Shown in pieces: positions 1 through 8,913 of a DNA stretch of 64,000 bases (its first letter is position 1; every line of letters begins with the position of its first letter). The stretch lies in contig JACTAT010000011.1 in assembly GCA_014526335.1 (NCBI GenBank), positions 1,189,741 through 1,253,740 on the forward strand, in the 5' to 3' direction. Source of the stretch: Chrysaora quinquecirrha. Taxonomy: Eukaryota > Cnidaria > Scyphozoa > Semaeostomeae > Pelagiidae. The notes under the pieces were generated by a model. That model was given only the letters and a program-made list of their open reading frames with translations, did no database searches and was not told where the DNA came from. Made by a program: the position numbers and the translations under genes.

Positions 1-182
1 GATTTCTTGTTGTCGTCTTTCTAGCATTATTATTCTTCTCTTGTCTTTGTTGTTTTCCACTCCGCTTTGTTTCCCGCTTTTGCTGTTTCTTTTGATGTTA
101 TTGCTTGAGTGCTGATCTTTGTTTGTTACCTTGTTCTTCGCATTGTGCGTTGCCTTTGTTTCCTTTGTCACCTCATCTTGAC

Positions 183-788
183 TTACTTCTTACAACGAAA
201 TGTTGAAAGCTTCATGTCTCTTGAGAGTGGGACTATCTGTTTGCGAGCTTGGTAGATTTCTAAATCTCTCAAACTTAATTTTAGTTGATTATTTTCTTCC
301 ACAATTTTTTGGCATTTTTCTCTTTCTGCATTCAGCATATCGTTTTTTTTGCAGAGATCTTGCAAGTTCATTGACAGTTTCCAAAAACTTTACATCCCGT
401 CCAGGCTCTTTCACCCCGTTCCCGCCCTTGATAAAGTCTCCATCATTACATGTTGGTCGCTTTTTGTTGAGATTTCTTGACTAATGTTGCTGATGAAGCT
501 GGCAACAGGGTCGTTGTTCGTTAGTTCATCTTGATTTGGAGATAGCAAATGAACTTCCGATCATGCCATTTATTATCATGTGTATCATCAGATCTTGCGT
601 CGAATCTCGAGCTAGGCCATGTTTTTCAAGGTTTGACAAAACAAAATTGAAATCTGCCCATTTTTTGCCTGCCTTTAGTCTTCTTATTTCTGTCAAGATA
701 GCTTCTTCGATCTTTAACTTGTTCCTTATAATTGTTTCGCTATTATCGTACTAGCCGCTTCTACTTCAGCCATGACCGCCTCAGACAT
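183..788 (-). pseudogene. Decayed, unrecognised coding-like region with coiled-coil character
   Basis: On the minus strand an ATG at 786-788 opens a short frame that stops after about 20 codons. A second frame from about 733 to 528 reads through a charged, helical segment (around KAGKKWADFNFVLSNLEKHG), and a third from 371 to 183 is rich in E, K, N and Q with heptad-like spacing, suggesting a coiled coil. The frame changes suggest a broken gene rather than chance ORFs. I do not recognise the family; a retroelement ORF1 is possible but unsupported. Confidence 0.3.
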
Positions 789-790
789 TT

Positions 791-1107
791 TCCCGTTCTC
801 GGCTCAAGAAGTCAGATTCACTTTTATGATACACCATTTGACTCGTCGTGAGTTGCTATGAATTTCTAATTTCTGGTCAGAATTTCTAAGGTGTTATCGA
901 CTTTCATTCGTTGACGTCCCTGATGTCAAAGTCAAGTCGAAAAAATATTTGTTTCTTTCATAATAAAACAAAACTTATAAAGGCGCTGTGCCAAAATTTG
1001 AATTATTCTACACTTTATGTGTCTTTAAAACAGAGAAAACTGATTGTAACCTAAGCCATATAACTTATATTAAACGTTCAACTTTAATGTATCCACTCAA
1101 CGAACTC
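791..1107. other. No recognisable feature
   Basis: AT-rich sequence without a supported ORF, repeat or RNA gene. Confidence 0.4.
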
Positions 1108-1262
1108 AACACTCAAAAAAATAAGAGTGCTTGACAGGGTTTTTCAAATCGGCAAGGGTTTTTCGCACAGCTAGGGTTTTTTAAAAAACCTTTTTAGACG
1201 TCAATCTTTAAAGGGGTTTTTCAAAGGTTTGTTTGAGATCTTAAGGGGTTTTTAATACTGTT
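1108..1262. repeat. Fragment of a GGGTTTTT-rich foldback-type repeat
   Basis: It begins with CACTCAAAAAAATAA and continues with several GGGTTTTTC blocks. The reverse complement of the same start and blocks lies at the end of the foldback repeat at 21250-21650, so both appear to belong to one MITE-like family. Only one end is visible here. Confidence 0.45.
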
Positions 1263-1595
1263 AGTTAGATGGACTACTTATTCGATGGATTCGAACAGCA
1301 AAGCGCAAATTTTAAAAACTATAAAGTTAATTTCTCCTGGGTCATTTTTTACTCAATGGACTATAAATATGGATTAAGCAACATTAATATATAGACACAC
1401 TTATTTTAATAAGCAACTGGTCAATAAGCAACTAGGGCTGAGATTTTGTTAAAATTTTTGCTGAAATAGCTTTCTTCATACTGTACATCCTTGCAAACTT
1501 GTCAATTACATTGAAAAGCCAGAAAAGAGCCAAAATAAGAGGGTTTTATTTAAGGGGTTTAAGAGGTGTCGGGCATTCTGTGACGGCTGAAATCC

Positions 1596-2359
1596 TAGCC
1601 TGCGTTGCAGACTCAACTGGTGTTTACTTTCGGGAGAGTTGAGTTGAATTAAAATTTCAAAGTTTCTCTCCCAGTAGAGTCTGCGCATCCAAGCCAATAT
1701 TATATTCCAACGTCATTTGAAGTTCTGAGATTTCTAGAACCGAAATTGATTGGCTGACAGCAAATCCTTTTGTTGTTTGTATCTGCTCCGGTCATAACCT
1801 TATCAATCAAAATGGCCCAACTGAAACATCGGAAACTTATTTCTTCATGTTCTCGATTTTTGTCGCGCCCCAGACTCGAGGCAGGCATTATTCCGAGCTG
1901 TATTTTTCTCATCTGAACTGTAGGCATTCATCTGTGAACGTAAAAATCGTATAGCAGTACAGATTTCATTGCCTAGGCCATCTGTCGATCACTCCGTCCG
2001 TTCGATTTCTGTTTATTAGATCGCCACTTCACTTCAAGTTCCTCAATAATTATTCCTGATTTACTGGATAGACTGCATTCATTTTCTTTTGCAAATAACG
2101 TGGAATTTCCTTGAATATTCACTCAGCAAACACATTTTTCAGCAAACAATTCCTTCTCTGCGGTAGTAAACAACCGACATTGTGAAGAACACAAAGGGAC
2201 AAATGCTAAAAGGCAACATTGCTCATTGTGGAATGCTGACATCAGTGGAATAGAATATGGGCTTGGATGCGCAGACTCTACTGGGAGAGAAACTTTGAAA
2301 TTTTAATTCAACTCAACTCTCCCGGAAGTAAACACCAGTTGAGTCTGCAACGCAGGCTA
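1596..2359. mobile_element. Non-autonomous TIR DNA transposon with 9-bp TSD
   Basis: About 105-bp terminal inverted repeats start TAGCCTGCGTTGCAGACTC at 1596 and end in the complement at 2359. Both sides are flanked by the same 9 bp, CTGAAATCC (1587-1595 and 2360-2368). A 9-bp duplication fits Mutator-like elements, but no transposase is present in the 764 bp. The terminal TAGCCTGCGT is shared with the larger element at 55243-56295, so the two may use related machinery. Confidence 0.8.
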
Positions 2360-2368
2360 CTGAAATCC

Positions 2369-2747
2369 TAGATATGTTAAGCATTTCTTGAGGGCTGGAC
2401 CAAAGTCCAATTGCTGATTTAAAAAAAGTGTAGCCTATCTATCCTAACTTTCTTTTCCTACAAAAGGTATAGAGTAGGCATGTTACAGAAATAGATATCA
2501 CTATCAGCCTTCAAGCTAGTTTTTTCGTTTGCCCAGCCTACAAGTACAAGGGGGCAAGTTTTTAGGCTTTGGCAGTTAAATATCCTTTTTAAAAATTTTC
2601 AAATTCTTATCTACAACAAAGTTAAATTTTTCAAGGGGGCTCGGTCCTGGCAAGTCAAATTTTTATGACTTTTTTGATCAGCAAAAATTGTTCAAATTTC
2701 AAAGAAATAAATTCATTTTAAACTTTCTAAACCAAAAGTAAATGCTG
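2369..2747. other. Flank of the Polinton, no feature seen
   Basis: AT-rich sequence between the preceding TIR element and the Polinton target site; no gene or repeat recognised. Confidence 0.4.
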
Positions 2748-2753
2748 TGTCTT
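2748..2753. repeat. Left target-site duplication TGTCTT of the Polinton
   Basis: Six bases directly outside the left inverted repeat, identical to 19206-19211. Polintons characteristically make 6-bp duplications. Confidence 0.9.
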
Positions 2754-2939
2754 AGTAGAGGAAAAGGACGGGTACGAGCACACAAAGGATGCCGCCATCA
2801 CATGACCTGTCAATCAAATGCAATTAATATGTCGATCATTTGATCTGTCAATCAAAACCTCGCTTCAATGAAGCCTCATTTTCACAATGAATCTCGCTTC
2901 CATGAAACCTCATTTTCAATAAATCTAGTTTTGAAGTAG
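2754..2939. repeat. Left terminal inverted repeat of the Polinton
   Basis: Begins AGTAGAGGAAAAGGACGGG and matches the complement of 19020-19205 with few differences over about 165 bp, more weakly to 2939. The inner part contains related CTCGCTT...CCTCATTTTCA blocks that continue to about 3000. Confidence 0.92.
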
Positions 2940-4544
2940 CCTCGCCTTTAATATAATCTCGTTTTAAAATAGCCTCGCTTTTATCGCACTTTTGTGCAAA
3001 CCTCGCTGTTTGCTATCCATCCGCTAATTTGACTCGATTTGGTTTAGTTCAGAAGCTTGAAAAAACATCGTATAGACTGAAATTTCTTTACATCAATCAT
3101 AAATTTATACAAAACAACAACATCCTTAAAAACGATTTACAAAGATAATCATTCACTGCAAAGATAATGTCCATAAGGTAAAGTTTCTATGCCATCATCT
3201 AAAATGTATCGTTTATCGTCGAAAGATACCAGCGAGAGTTTGTTAGTTGACACAGAGAATACGTCTTGCTTTCTTGACTGGATAGTGTTCTGCACATGAT
3301 GAAAAATACTATTGTTAAACAAACAGTCAACATAGTTTTCATGCGTGATTTCATCTTTAACAACTGACTTCTTCACTCCTTTTGCTTTGCAAGTGGTTGA
3401 ACTCGCTGTCTGGTAACTATACATTTTCGATCTTAATCCAACAAATTCTGTGAGAATCTTTCCACCCAGCTCATCTTTCATCTTGCCAATCACTTTTTTG
3501 TTTCTGTTTGAAAAACATGGGTGATCTGGTGCGTAATTGCTGAAATCAAACAATTCCTCATCCTCTTTTAACTTCTCATATAAATCAGTCTCTCCATACA
3601 ATGCGTAGAGAAAACTGTCTGTGTCTGTAAAACATAACTTTATATCGGTAAATTTCTTCTTCATGTAATTATAGTGGAAGTCATACATCAGAGTCTTGCT
3701 TATTTCCAGAATAGAAAACCCAACATAGATTGGTTTATTCAAAAATACTTTTCGTTTCTTACTTTCAACAATCAGAAGACTATCGCTGATCTTTGTCGCT
3801 GAATAAAACTGTGGCCACCTTACCCATTTTGCTAACTGTTGACTTGTTTGACACGCATTGATCTGTTTGTGCTTTCGAACATTCTCCATCGTTTTACCGA
3901 AAACGGCGTTGTTCATTAGTTTAAAAAAGTCTTTCTCAAAATCATTCCTCGAATTTGTTCTCTTTTCTGTATTGAAGTCAATATAATCTTTCAACCATGT
4001 CTTTTGCTCAAACTTCAAAACCTTGTGTACTTTCTTTATTCTTAATCCCAGTTCAATGTATAACCTCAAATTTTCGTAATGAACAACATAACCATCTTTG
4101 TCACTTCTGTATTGGATAAGAATCTAAACTTTCCTACTGGTAATGCCTTTAACATTGCCCAACCATACAGATTATTTGCGTCGAGATACATCAAATTAGT
4201 TGTTGCAATATCTGGGTTGTAATCTTCGCACTGCAAGTTGTTCGCTTTGACGAATTGATGAATAATTGTCGAGATTCCTCTCGTATACCCTCTTCTATCA
4301 TCAAATAAATACCTTTCTGATAACCAGTTAACAAATCCAGAGAACATTAGTCATTTTCAAGCAAGCATCCCAAGCCATACCAGAAAGAGAAACCGAGAAA
4401 CATAATGACACGGATCAAGTTTATAGTACTGCAAACATAATTCACGAAATCGTTCGAAAACATCAGCCAGCAGAATAACACCAGTTTTCAAATACAAGTC
4501 ATGATATTGTAGAAAAGATTCACACACAAAGAAACTCCATACAT

Positions 4545-4600
4545 CCTGTGCATGTTGATGTTCACCAGGAGTCCTGTGTGTGTTGATATTCACCAGGAGT
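4545..4600. repeat. 28-bp tandem duplication inside polB
   Basis: Two imperfect 28-bp units, 4545-4572 and 4573-4600, each starting CCTGTG and ending CACCAGGAGT. Because 28 is not a multiple of three, the duplication shifts the polB frame. Confidence 0.85.
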
Positions 4601-5335
4601 TATATTACGTCTACTTAGTTTGCTATAGAATGTATCGTGTGCAGGTAGCTAGTTCTGTCTCTTCAAGCCTTAAAAAATCGTCAACCCATTCGTATGGATA
4701 AGCACCTTTGCGTTTCAATAATGCAAATGCTTCTTGGGATCGTTCTTCTTGATCAGTTGTTAGCTCATAATCCGAAGGAACAGCATAGTTACGGTAATCA
4801 TCGTCATCGGCTTCCAGAATTCGCTGTTCATTTTGCGACTCTTCTGAATCTTCAACTTCATCAGCATCAAAATCATTAACCTCTTCATCATCACTCAAAA
4901 AACTATCATAATCATCAATATCTTCATTTTGTGCTGTCGAAGCCTCAAATTCTCCAACGTTTAATTCTTCATCTATGACACCGTCCATTTTTAATATATC
5001 CCTAGCAAACTGCTTAGTATTTACAAAGTCAGCTGTTTCTAAATTTCCAGCAAGATTAGATAGTGATGAATTCAAAAAGTTCAGTGAATCAGTAAATAAT
5101 GTACCACTTGAATATTTCTTTTTCTCACCATCAACTTTGTTTGATACCTTCATAGTAATGAATTTTTCTCCAGTTCTGGCAATAACTTTAACTTTCTGAT
5201 CTTTGATTCGTTTGAGAATTAAATGTGAGTCATATCCAGTTAGATTGTGGATGATGCATGGAACTCTATATGTTTTTGGACGTATGACAAATTCTTTAAC
5301 GTTACATTTAGCGCATGTTGGTCCTCTGTATTCAC

Positions 5336-5425
5336 CTGAATTGAACCAGAAAACAATATTAAACTTCTAGAAATAAAACTAACATGTAAGTATGACGGAA
5401 AAAAAGCAAACCTAAAGTTACTCAC
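5336..5425 (-). other. Putative 90-bp spliceosomal intron in polB
   Basis: On the minus strand the donor reads ACTG|GTGAGTAA and the acceptor TTCAATTCAG|GTGAA after a T-rich tract. The unspliced frame hits a stop two codons after the donor; removing the 90 bp continues the PolB reading frame, entering the Exo II region with conserved sequence on both sides. The match to both splice consensus sites, and the restored homology exactly at the junction, favour an intron over a random insertion. Confidence 0.75.
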
Positions 5426-5765
5426 CAGTCATATGGCAATGATCGCGAACTTTGATTCGACTTTGATCATCTGCTGAAAATTGAACATTGCATACACAGC
5501 ATGTTGTAGCTATTCGATGTAAACGCTTTTGCTCATCAGTCAAATCTTTCATCTGTTGAATACGTTGAAAAACGTCTCTGATCAGCTCTTCTTCTTCTTC
5601 TAGTTTTTTCAAAAATACATCGATGCAATCCATTCCACGATAAGTCAACGTTTTTTCGGGGAATCTTTTATCTATGGACACAGTTTTATAACAAAAGCTG
5701 ATTGGTTGATGCTCTTGATACTTGTTATTATTCTCTGTTTCAACCAGGGCTGACTCAAAGTCTGC

Positions 5766-5779
5766 ATATATGATATATG
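5766..5779. repeat. 7-bp tandem duplication at the Exo I motif of polB
   Basis: ATATATG is repeated exactly twice (5766-5772 and 5773-5779). It falls directly before the Exo I residues and shifts the frame, explaining the overlap of two partial reading frames here. Confidence 0.85.
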
Positions 5780-6587
5780 ACAAACGGAACTTTCATTTGC
5801 TTTTTGAAAGAATTGAACTGAAGCTTATCCTCTTCCTTGCCAGGTTTCGTATTTTGGTTTGATCTTTTAGGAAACACAGTGGTCTGCTTACCATGCTCTT
5901 TACAAATCTTCACATGCTTTTCTAATGTCTCTTGTTTCTTACAAGCATGTAGACAATAATTACAATAATATACGCGTTGATTTGCACTACCATCTCTACC
6001 AAACAACAATCTACTCATTGATTTTACCAGACAGTAGTGGGAGTTTCCTTCTTTATCAAGCAGCAGTAAAAGGTTCACTTGTGCAGCCGCATTTAGTTTT
6101 TCTGTTGTACGCACAGCATGAACGCCTATTTCATATAAAATGACGCTTACAGAGATGTTATTTTGTTCAAAAAGATCTATATCTTCAAGTTTCACAGGAA
6201 AATTTAGCGCATCCAAATTAAATGTGTTTGATATCTGATGTAATTTGTGTCTCGCTGTGGATGTTGTTCAACTGGATGGAGAGCTGCAAGCACAGACCAG
6301 ACAAAACATTCATTGTCATTCTTATTCTGAATGTTTATAATTGCTTGCTTTTTCAAAAGTTTCTTGGCGTTGGAATGTAACTTCCACCTTTTACTGTATT
6401 ATTGTCGAAGAAAGAAATCTTACATTCAGTAATCTTTTCAAAAATCCAGCCGCTTCCCTCATGTTCGAAATTTTCAATCTCTTCTAAGATTTTCTTGATC
6501 GCAGCTTTCACGTTCGAGGCAACTTTATCAAGACCATGTCGAAGCTGAGACATGACTTTTGAGCGGAAAGTAATTGCGGGTTCAGTC

Positions 6588-6593
6588 TTTATA
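6588..6593 (-). promoter_or_regulatory. TATA box for polB
   Basis: GATATAAAGAC on the minus strand, TATAAA at 6588-6593, 35-40 bp upstream of the PolB ATG (6551-6553). Part of a recurrent pattern before genes of this element. Confidence 0.5.
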
Positions 6594-6956
6594 TCCCATA
6601 CAGACTCGCACGTGATACAATAAATTCAATTTTCTACTACATATCTTACCACAGTTATTACAACGATAAGATTTTTTCTTATTGCTTGAAGCATCATCCG
6701 ATGATGACTTTCGCTTGTCCATTTTCAACAACACGATTAATGCCTGAAGACTGAATTTACTTGTTGTGTGAACGCTTTTATGTTCTATGTTATGCTAAAG
6801 TCAACATCTTTTGTTGTTTCTGTTTGCCCGAATTACAACATTTTTCATTACAATGAGAATTCCCTTTCTTATTTGCTTGGTTATTAAAAGCGTGTGGGAA
6901 ATTCCACTTTTATGTCAAATCGCCCGTCATTCTTTCTTATTGTCTTTTTAGCCCAT

Positions 6957-7412
6957 CATCCTTCACTATTGTTTTTCTTGCACAAAATTCTTCCCTTTTG
7001 TTTTTCTTGCACAAAATCCTTCCCTTTTGTTTTTCTTGCACAAAATTCTTCCCTTTTGTTTTTCTTGCACAACATTCTTCACTATTGTTTTTCTTGCACA
7101 AAATCCTTCCCTTTTGTTTTTCTTGCACAAAATTCGTCACTATTGTTTTTCTTGCACAAAATCCTTCCCTTTTGTTTTTCTTGCACAAAATCCTTCCCTT
7201 TTGTTTTTCTTGCACAAAATTCTTCCCTTTTGTTTTTCTTGCACAAAATCCTTCCCTTTTGTTTTTCTTGCACAAAATTCGTCACTATTGTTTTTCTTGC
7301 ACAAAATCCTTCCCTTTTGTTTTTCTTGCACAAAATCCTTCCCTTTTGTTTTTCTTGCACAAAATCCTTCCCTTTTGTTTTTCTTGCGCAACATTCTTTC
7401 TCACTGTCTTTT
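6957..7412. repeat. 29-bp minisatellite between divergent genes of the Polinton
   Basis: About 15 head-to-tail units of 29 bp, core TTGCACAAAATCCTTCCC, with variants differing at CCCTTTTG/CACTATTG and ATCC/ATTC. The unit carries no stop codon in several frames, so long apparent ORFs arise on both strands; I do not regard these as genes. It lies between the polB promoter and the Bcl-2-like gene. Confidence 0.92.
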
Positions 7413-7574
7413 CTGTTCAATGTTAATCAAATCCGGGCTTGCTGCTATAGTTGCAATTTGATATAAATCGATGTGAAAGGTGGGTGGACTATGAATTTTT
7501 TAAAGATTGAGACTGTATGCTCCCAACTCTTTATCATTTTTACATGAAAAATAAATAAAGCTTATGGTAAAAGC

Positions 7575-7580
7575 TATAAA
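7575..7580 (+). promoter_or_regulatory. TATA box upstream of the Bcl-2-like gene
   Basis: GCTATAAAT, 117 bp before the ATG at 7697. It shares the GCTATAAA form with boxes at 8845 and 10649. Confidence 0.4.
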
Positions 7581-7696
7581 TTATGATCCGGACTCATATG
7601 ATTCACATTCAAATGGATAACGAAACAGAGAGCAGTGGTGATCTATGCCAGATCTCCTGAGAAGAACATATTTACTACTGTAATGAGGTCTTACAC

Positions 7697-8269
7697 ATGG
7701 AGGATATGAGTACATGTCCTGATTGGAAGCGGGATTGTGAACGAAGGGAACAGGAAAAGCTTAAAGAGGTCGTGCTAAGTTATATTTATAAAATCATGCC
7801 TTCTATAGAACGTTTCTTGAATCATACGCAAAGTTCAGCAGCAAGTCAGAGTTTTGTAAAACTCTGTGAAGATCTTGAATCAACACATGGTCATGTTATC
7901 GCATCTATCATAGCAAAACAATTTAAAGACTTGCAAACAATTTCAGAGGATCGACAAAGAAACTACTTGCTAGATTCGTATCAAATGATTGTCTCAGAGA
8001 TGTCTGATAATGTGCACTGGGGAAGGATTGCAGCGTTGGTTGTTTTCTCGACACACTTTGCGAGAGCATTGCACCAAAAAGATAAATTAAGTCTTGCCTG
8101 TACCTTAATACAGCATTGTCTGAAATGTATAGAAAACTGGACTAAGCAGTGGATAAATGCAAGAATCGAATGGGAAGCAACTCTTTGCAACTTTGCAAAT
8201 AAGAATAACACAACTTTTACAACGAAGCTCTTTGAAAGCATTTCTGAGATTCTCTCGAAACTTTTTTGA
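7697..8269 (+). CDS. Bcl-2-family protein (virus-type apoptosis regulator)
   Basis: A 190-residue protein with the layout of a Bcl-2 fold. A BH4-like helix is at about 22-34 (KEVVLSYIYKIM). A possible BH3-equivalent helix is at 52-66. A clear BH1 core is at 105-111 (NVHWGRI, compare the family NWGRI), followed by a hydrophobic helix. BH2 is at 152-159 with the spacing W-I-x3-x2-W (WINARIEW). There is no C-terminal membrane anchor; the protein ends in a short amphipathic segment, so it would be cytosolic or loosely membrane-bound. Bcl-2 homologues of large DNA viruses typically block host apoptosis; that role here is inference. The ATG at 7697 is the first in frame and the gene is intact. It is the first plus-strand gene after the minisatellite. 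Residues 142-146 also match LxCxE, possibly by chance. Confidence 0.82.
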   Translation: MEDMSTCPDWKRDCERREQEKLKEVVLSYIYKIMPSIERFLNHTQSSAASQSFVKLCEDLESTHGHVIASIIAKQFKDLQTISEDRQRNYLLDSYQMIVSEMSDNVHWGRIAALVVFSTHFARALHQKDKLSLACTLIQHCLKCIENWTKQWINARIEWEATLCNFANKNNTTFTTKLFESISEILSKLF

Positions 8270-8282
8270 ACTCAAAACTGAC

Positions 8283-8288
8283 TATAAA
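8283..8288 (+). promoter_or_regulatory. TATA box before the basic-protein gene
   Basis: ACTATAAATT just after the Bcl-2-like stop codon and 60 bp before the ATG at 8348. Confidence 0.45.
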
Positions 8289-8347
8289 TTGCAGACGAAA
8301 GATGATGCAGAACACATTTTCATAATTTGCAACTGATAGAAGGAGCT

Positions 8348-8773
8348 ATGGCAGCATTTGCTTATGATACTGATAAAAAACAACTTTACATAAATCTGGC
8401 TAGAGTTTTTAGCGATCTCGAAAAACTAGAGCTACCACAATTGTCGCTAGATGCATACAAACAAATGATTCAATCGACTCTTTCAGCTGAACCAAATAAA
8501 ATACAAAAGTTTTCGTCTGTTGCTGTCTCTAAAAAACCTAAGATGAATATTAAGAGAAAATCTACGGTTAAGTCTGAATCGGCAGCTGCAGCTAAGAAAC
8601 GCAAGTCATCATCACAGCTTCGCAAGTCAAGCGCTTCAGATCTTGGACTGTTTGAAACAAACTTAGGCCAAGATTATGACAAGTTTCGTGATCAGTTTTC
8701 AAGCACATTTTTGAAAAAGAAGGAAGACGAAATGACTCATGCTGTTAAAGAAATAACCAATACCTATTTATAG
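8348..8773 (+). CDS. Unrecognised basic protein with nuclear-localisation-type clusters
   Basis: A 141-residue protein from the ATG at 8348; the open frame extends upstream but has no earlier ATG. The N-terminal third is helical and neutral. The middle has repeated Lys/Arg clusters (KKPKMNIKRK, AAKKRKSSS) separated by Ser and Ala, the pattern of a bipartite nuclear signal or a DNA-binding tail. The C-terminal third is mixed charge. I do not recognise the family. In this context it could be a virion DNA-binding or regulatory protein; that is inference. It is preceded by its own TATA-like box. Confidence 0.6.
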   Translation: MAAFAYDTDKKQLYINLARVFSDLEKLELPQLSLDAYKQMIQSTLSAEPNKIQKFSSVAVSKKPKMNIKRKSTVKSESAAAAKKRKSSSQLRKSSASDLGLFETNLGQDYDKFRDQFSSTFLKKKEDEMTHAVKEITNTYL

Positions 8774-8844
8774 TTTGAGTTACATCATAATGCCTTTTTC
8801 AGAAAGTGATATCATAGTTCCTTATTTGGTTTATTTGTTGATGC

Positions 8845-8850
8845 TATAAA
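8845..8850 (+). promoter_or_regulatory. TATA box before the CxxC protein gene
   Basis: GCTATAAAG, 64 bp before the ATG at 8914. Confidence 0.45.
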
Positions 8851-8913
8851 GTTGAGTTCAAAACTTTGATTCGCTCAGATGCTGATTCAACTTTGGAGAG
8901 AACAGTCTTCAAG

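Larger units (their letters stand above)
3149..6553 (-). pseudogene. polB: Protein-primed family-B DNA polymerase (PolB), broken
   Basis: This would replicate the linear element using a terminal protein primer. Visible motifs in gene order are: the N-terminal Polinton PolB region after the ATG at 6553; the Exo I DFE core near 5750; a Cys/His region near 5430-5520; the Exo II HNLTGYDSH motif near 5240; the Exo III-like YxxxD near 4680; polymerase motif A (DANNLYG) near 4175; motif B (NNAVFG) near 3905; and motif C DTDS at 3614-3625. The coding region is interrupted by frame changes near 6345, 6235, 4645 and 4390, a 7-bp tandem duplication (5766-5779), a 28-bp tandem duplication (4545-4600), and an apparent internal deletion near 4090 that removes sequence between motifs A and B. 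One further interruption, 5336-5425, looks like an intron. An acidic Asp/Glu/Ser-rich stretch of about 45 residues lies at about 4790-4950. A TATA box precedes the start. Loss of function is very likely. Confidence 0.92.

Noticed and set aside
4357..6216. PolB breaks as several introns
   Set aside because: Only 5336-5425 has both splice consensus sites. The others are short duplications, single frame changes or a deletion.
6894..7466. Long overlapping open frames on both strands across 6.9-7.47 kb
   Set aside because: They are produced by the 29-bp tandem repeat, whose unit has no stop in several frames; the peptides are the same repeat read in different phases.
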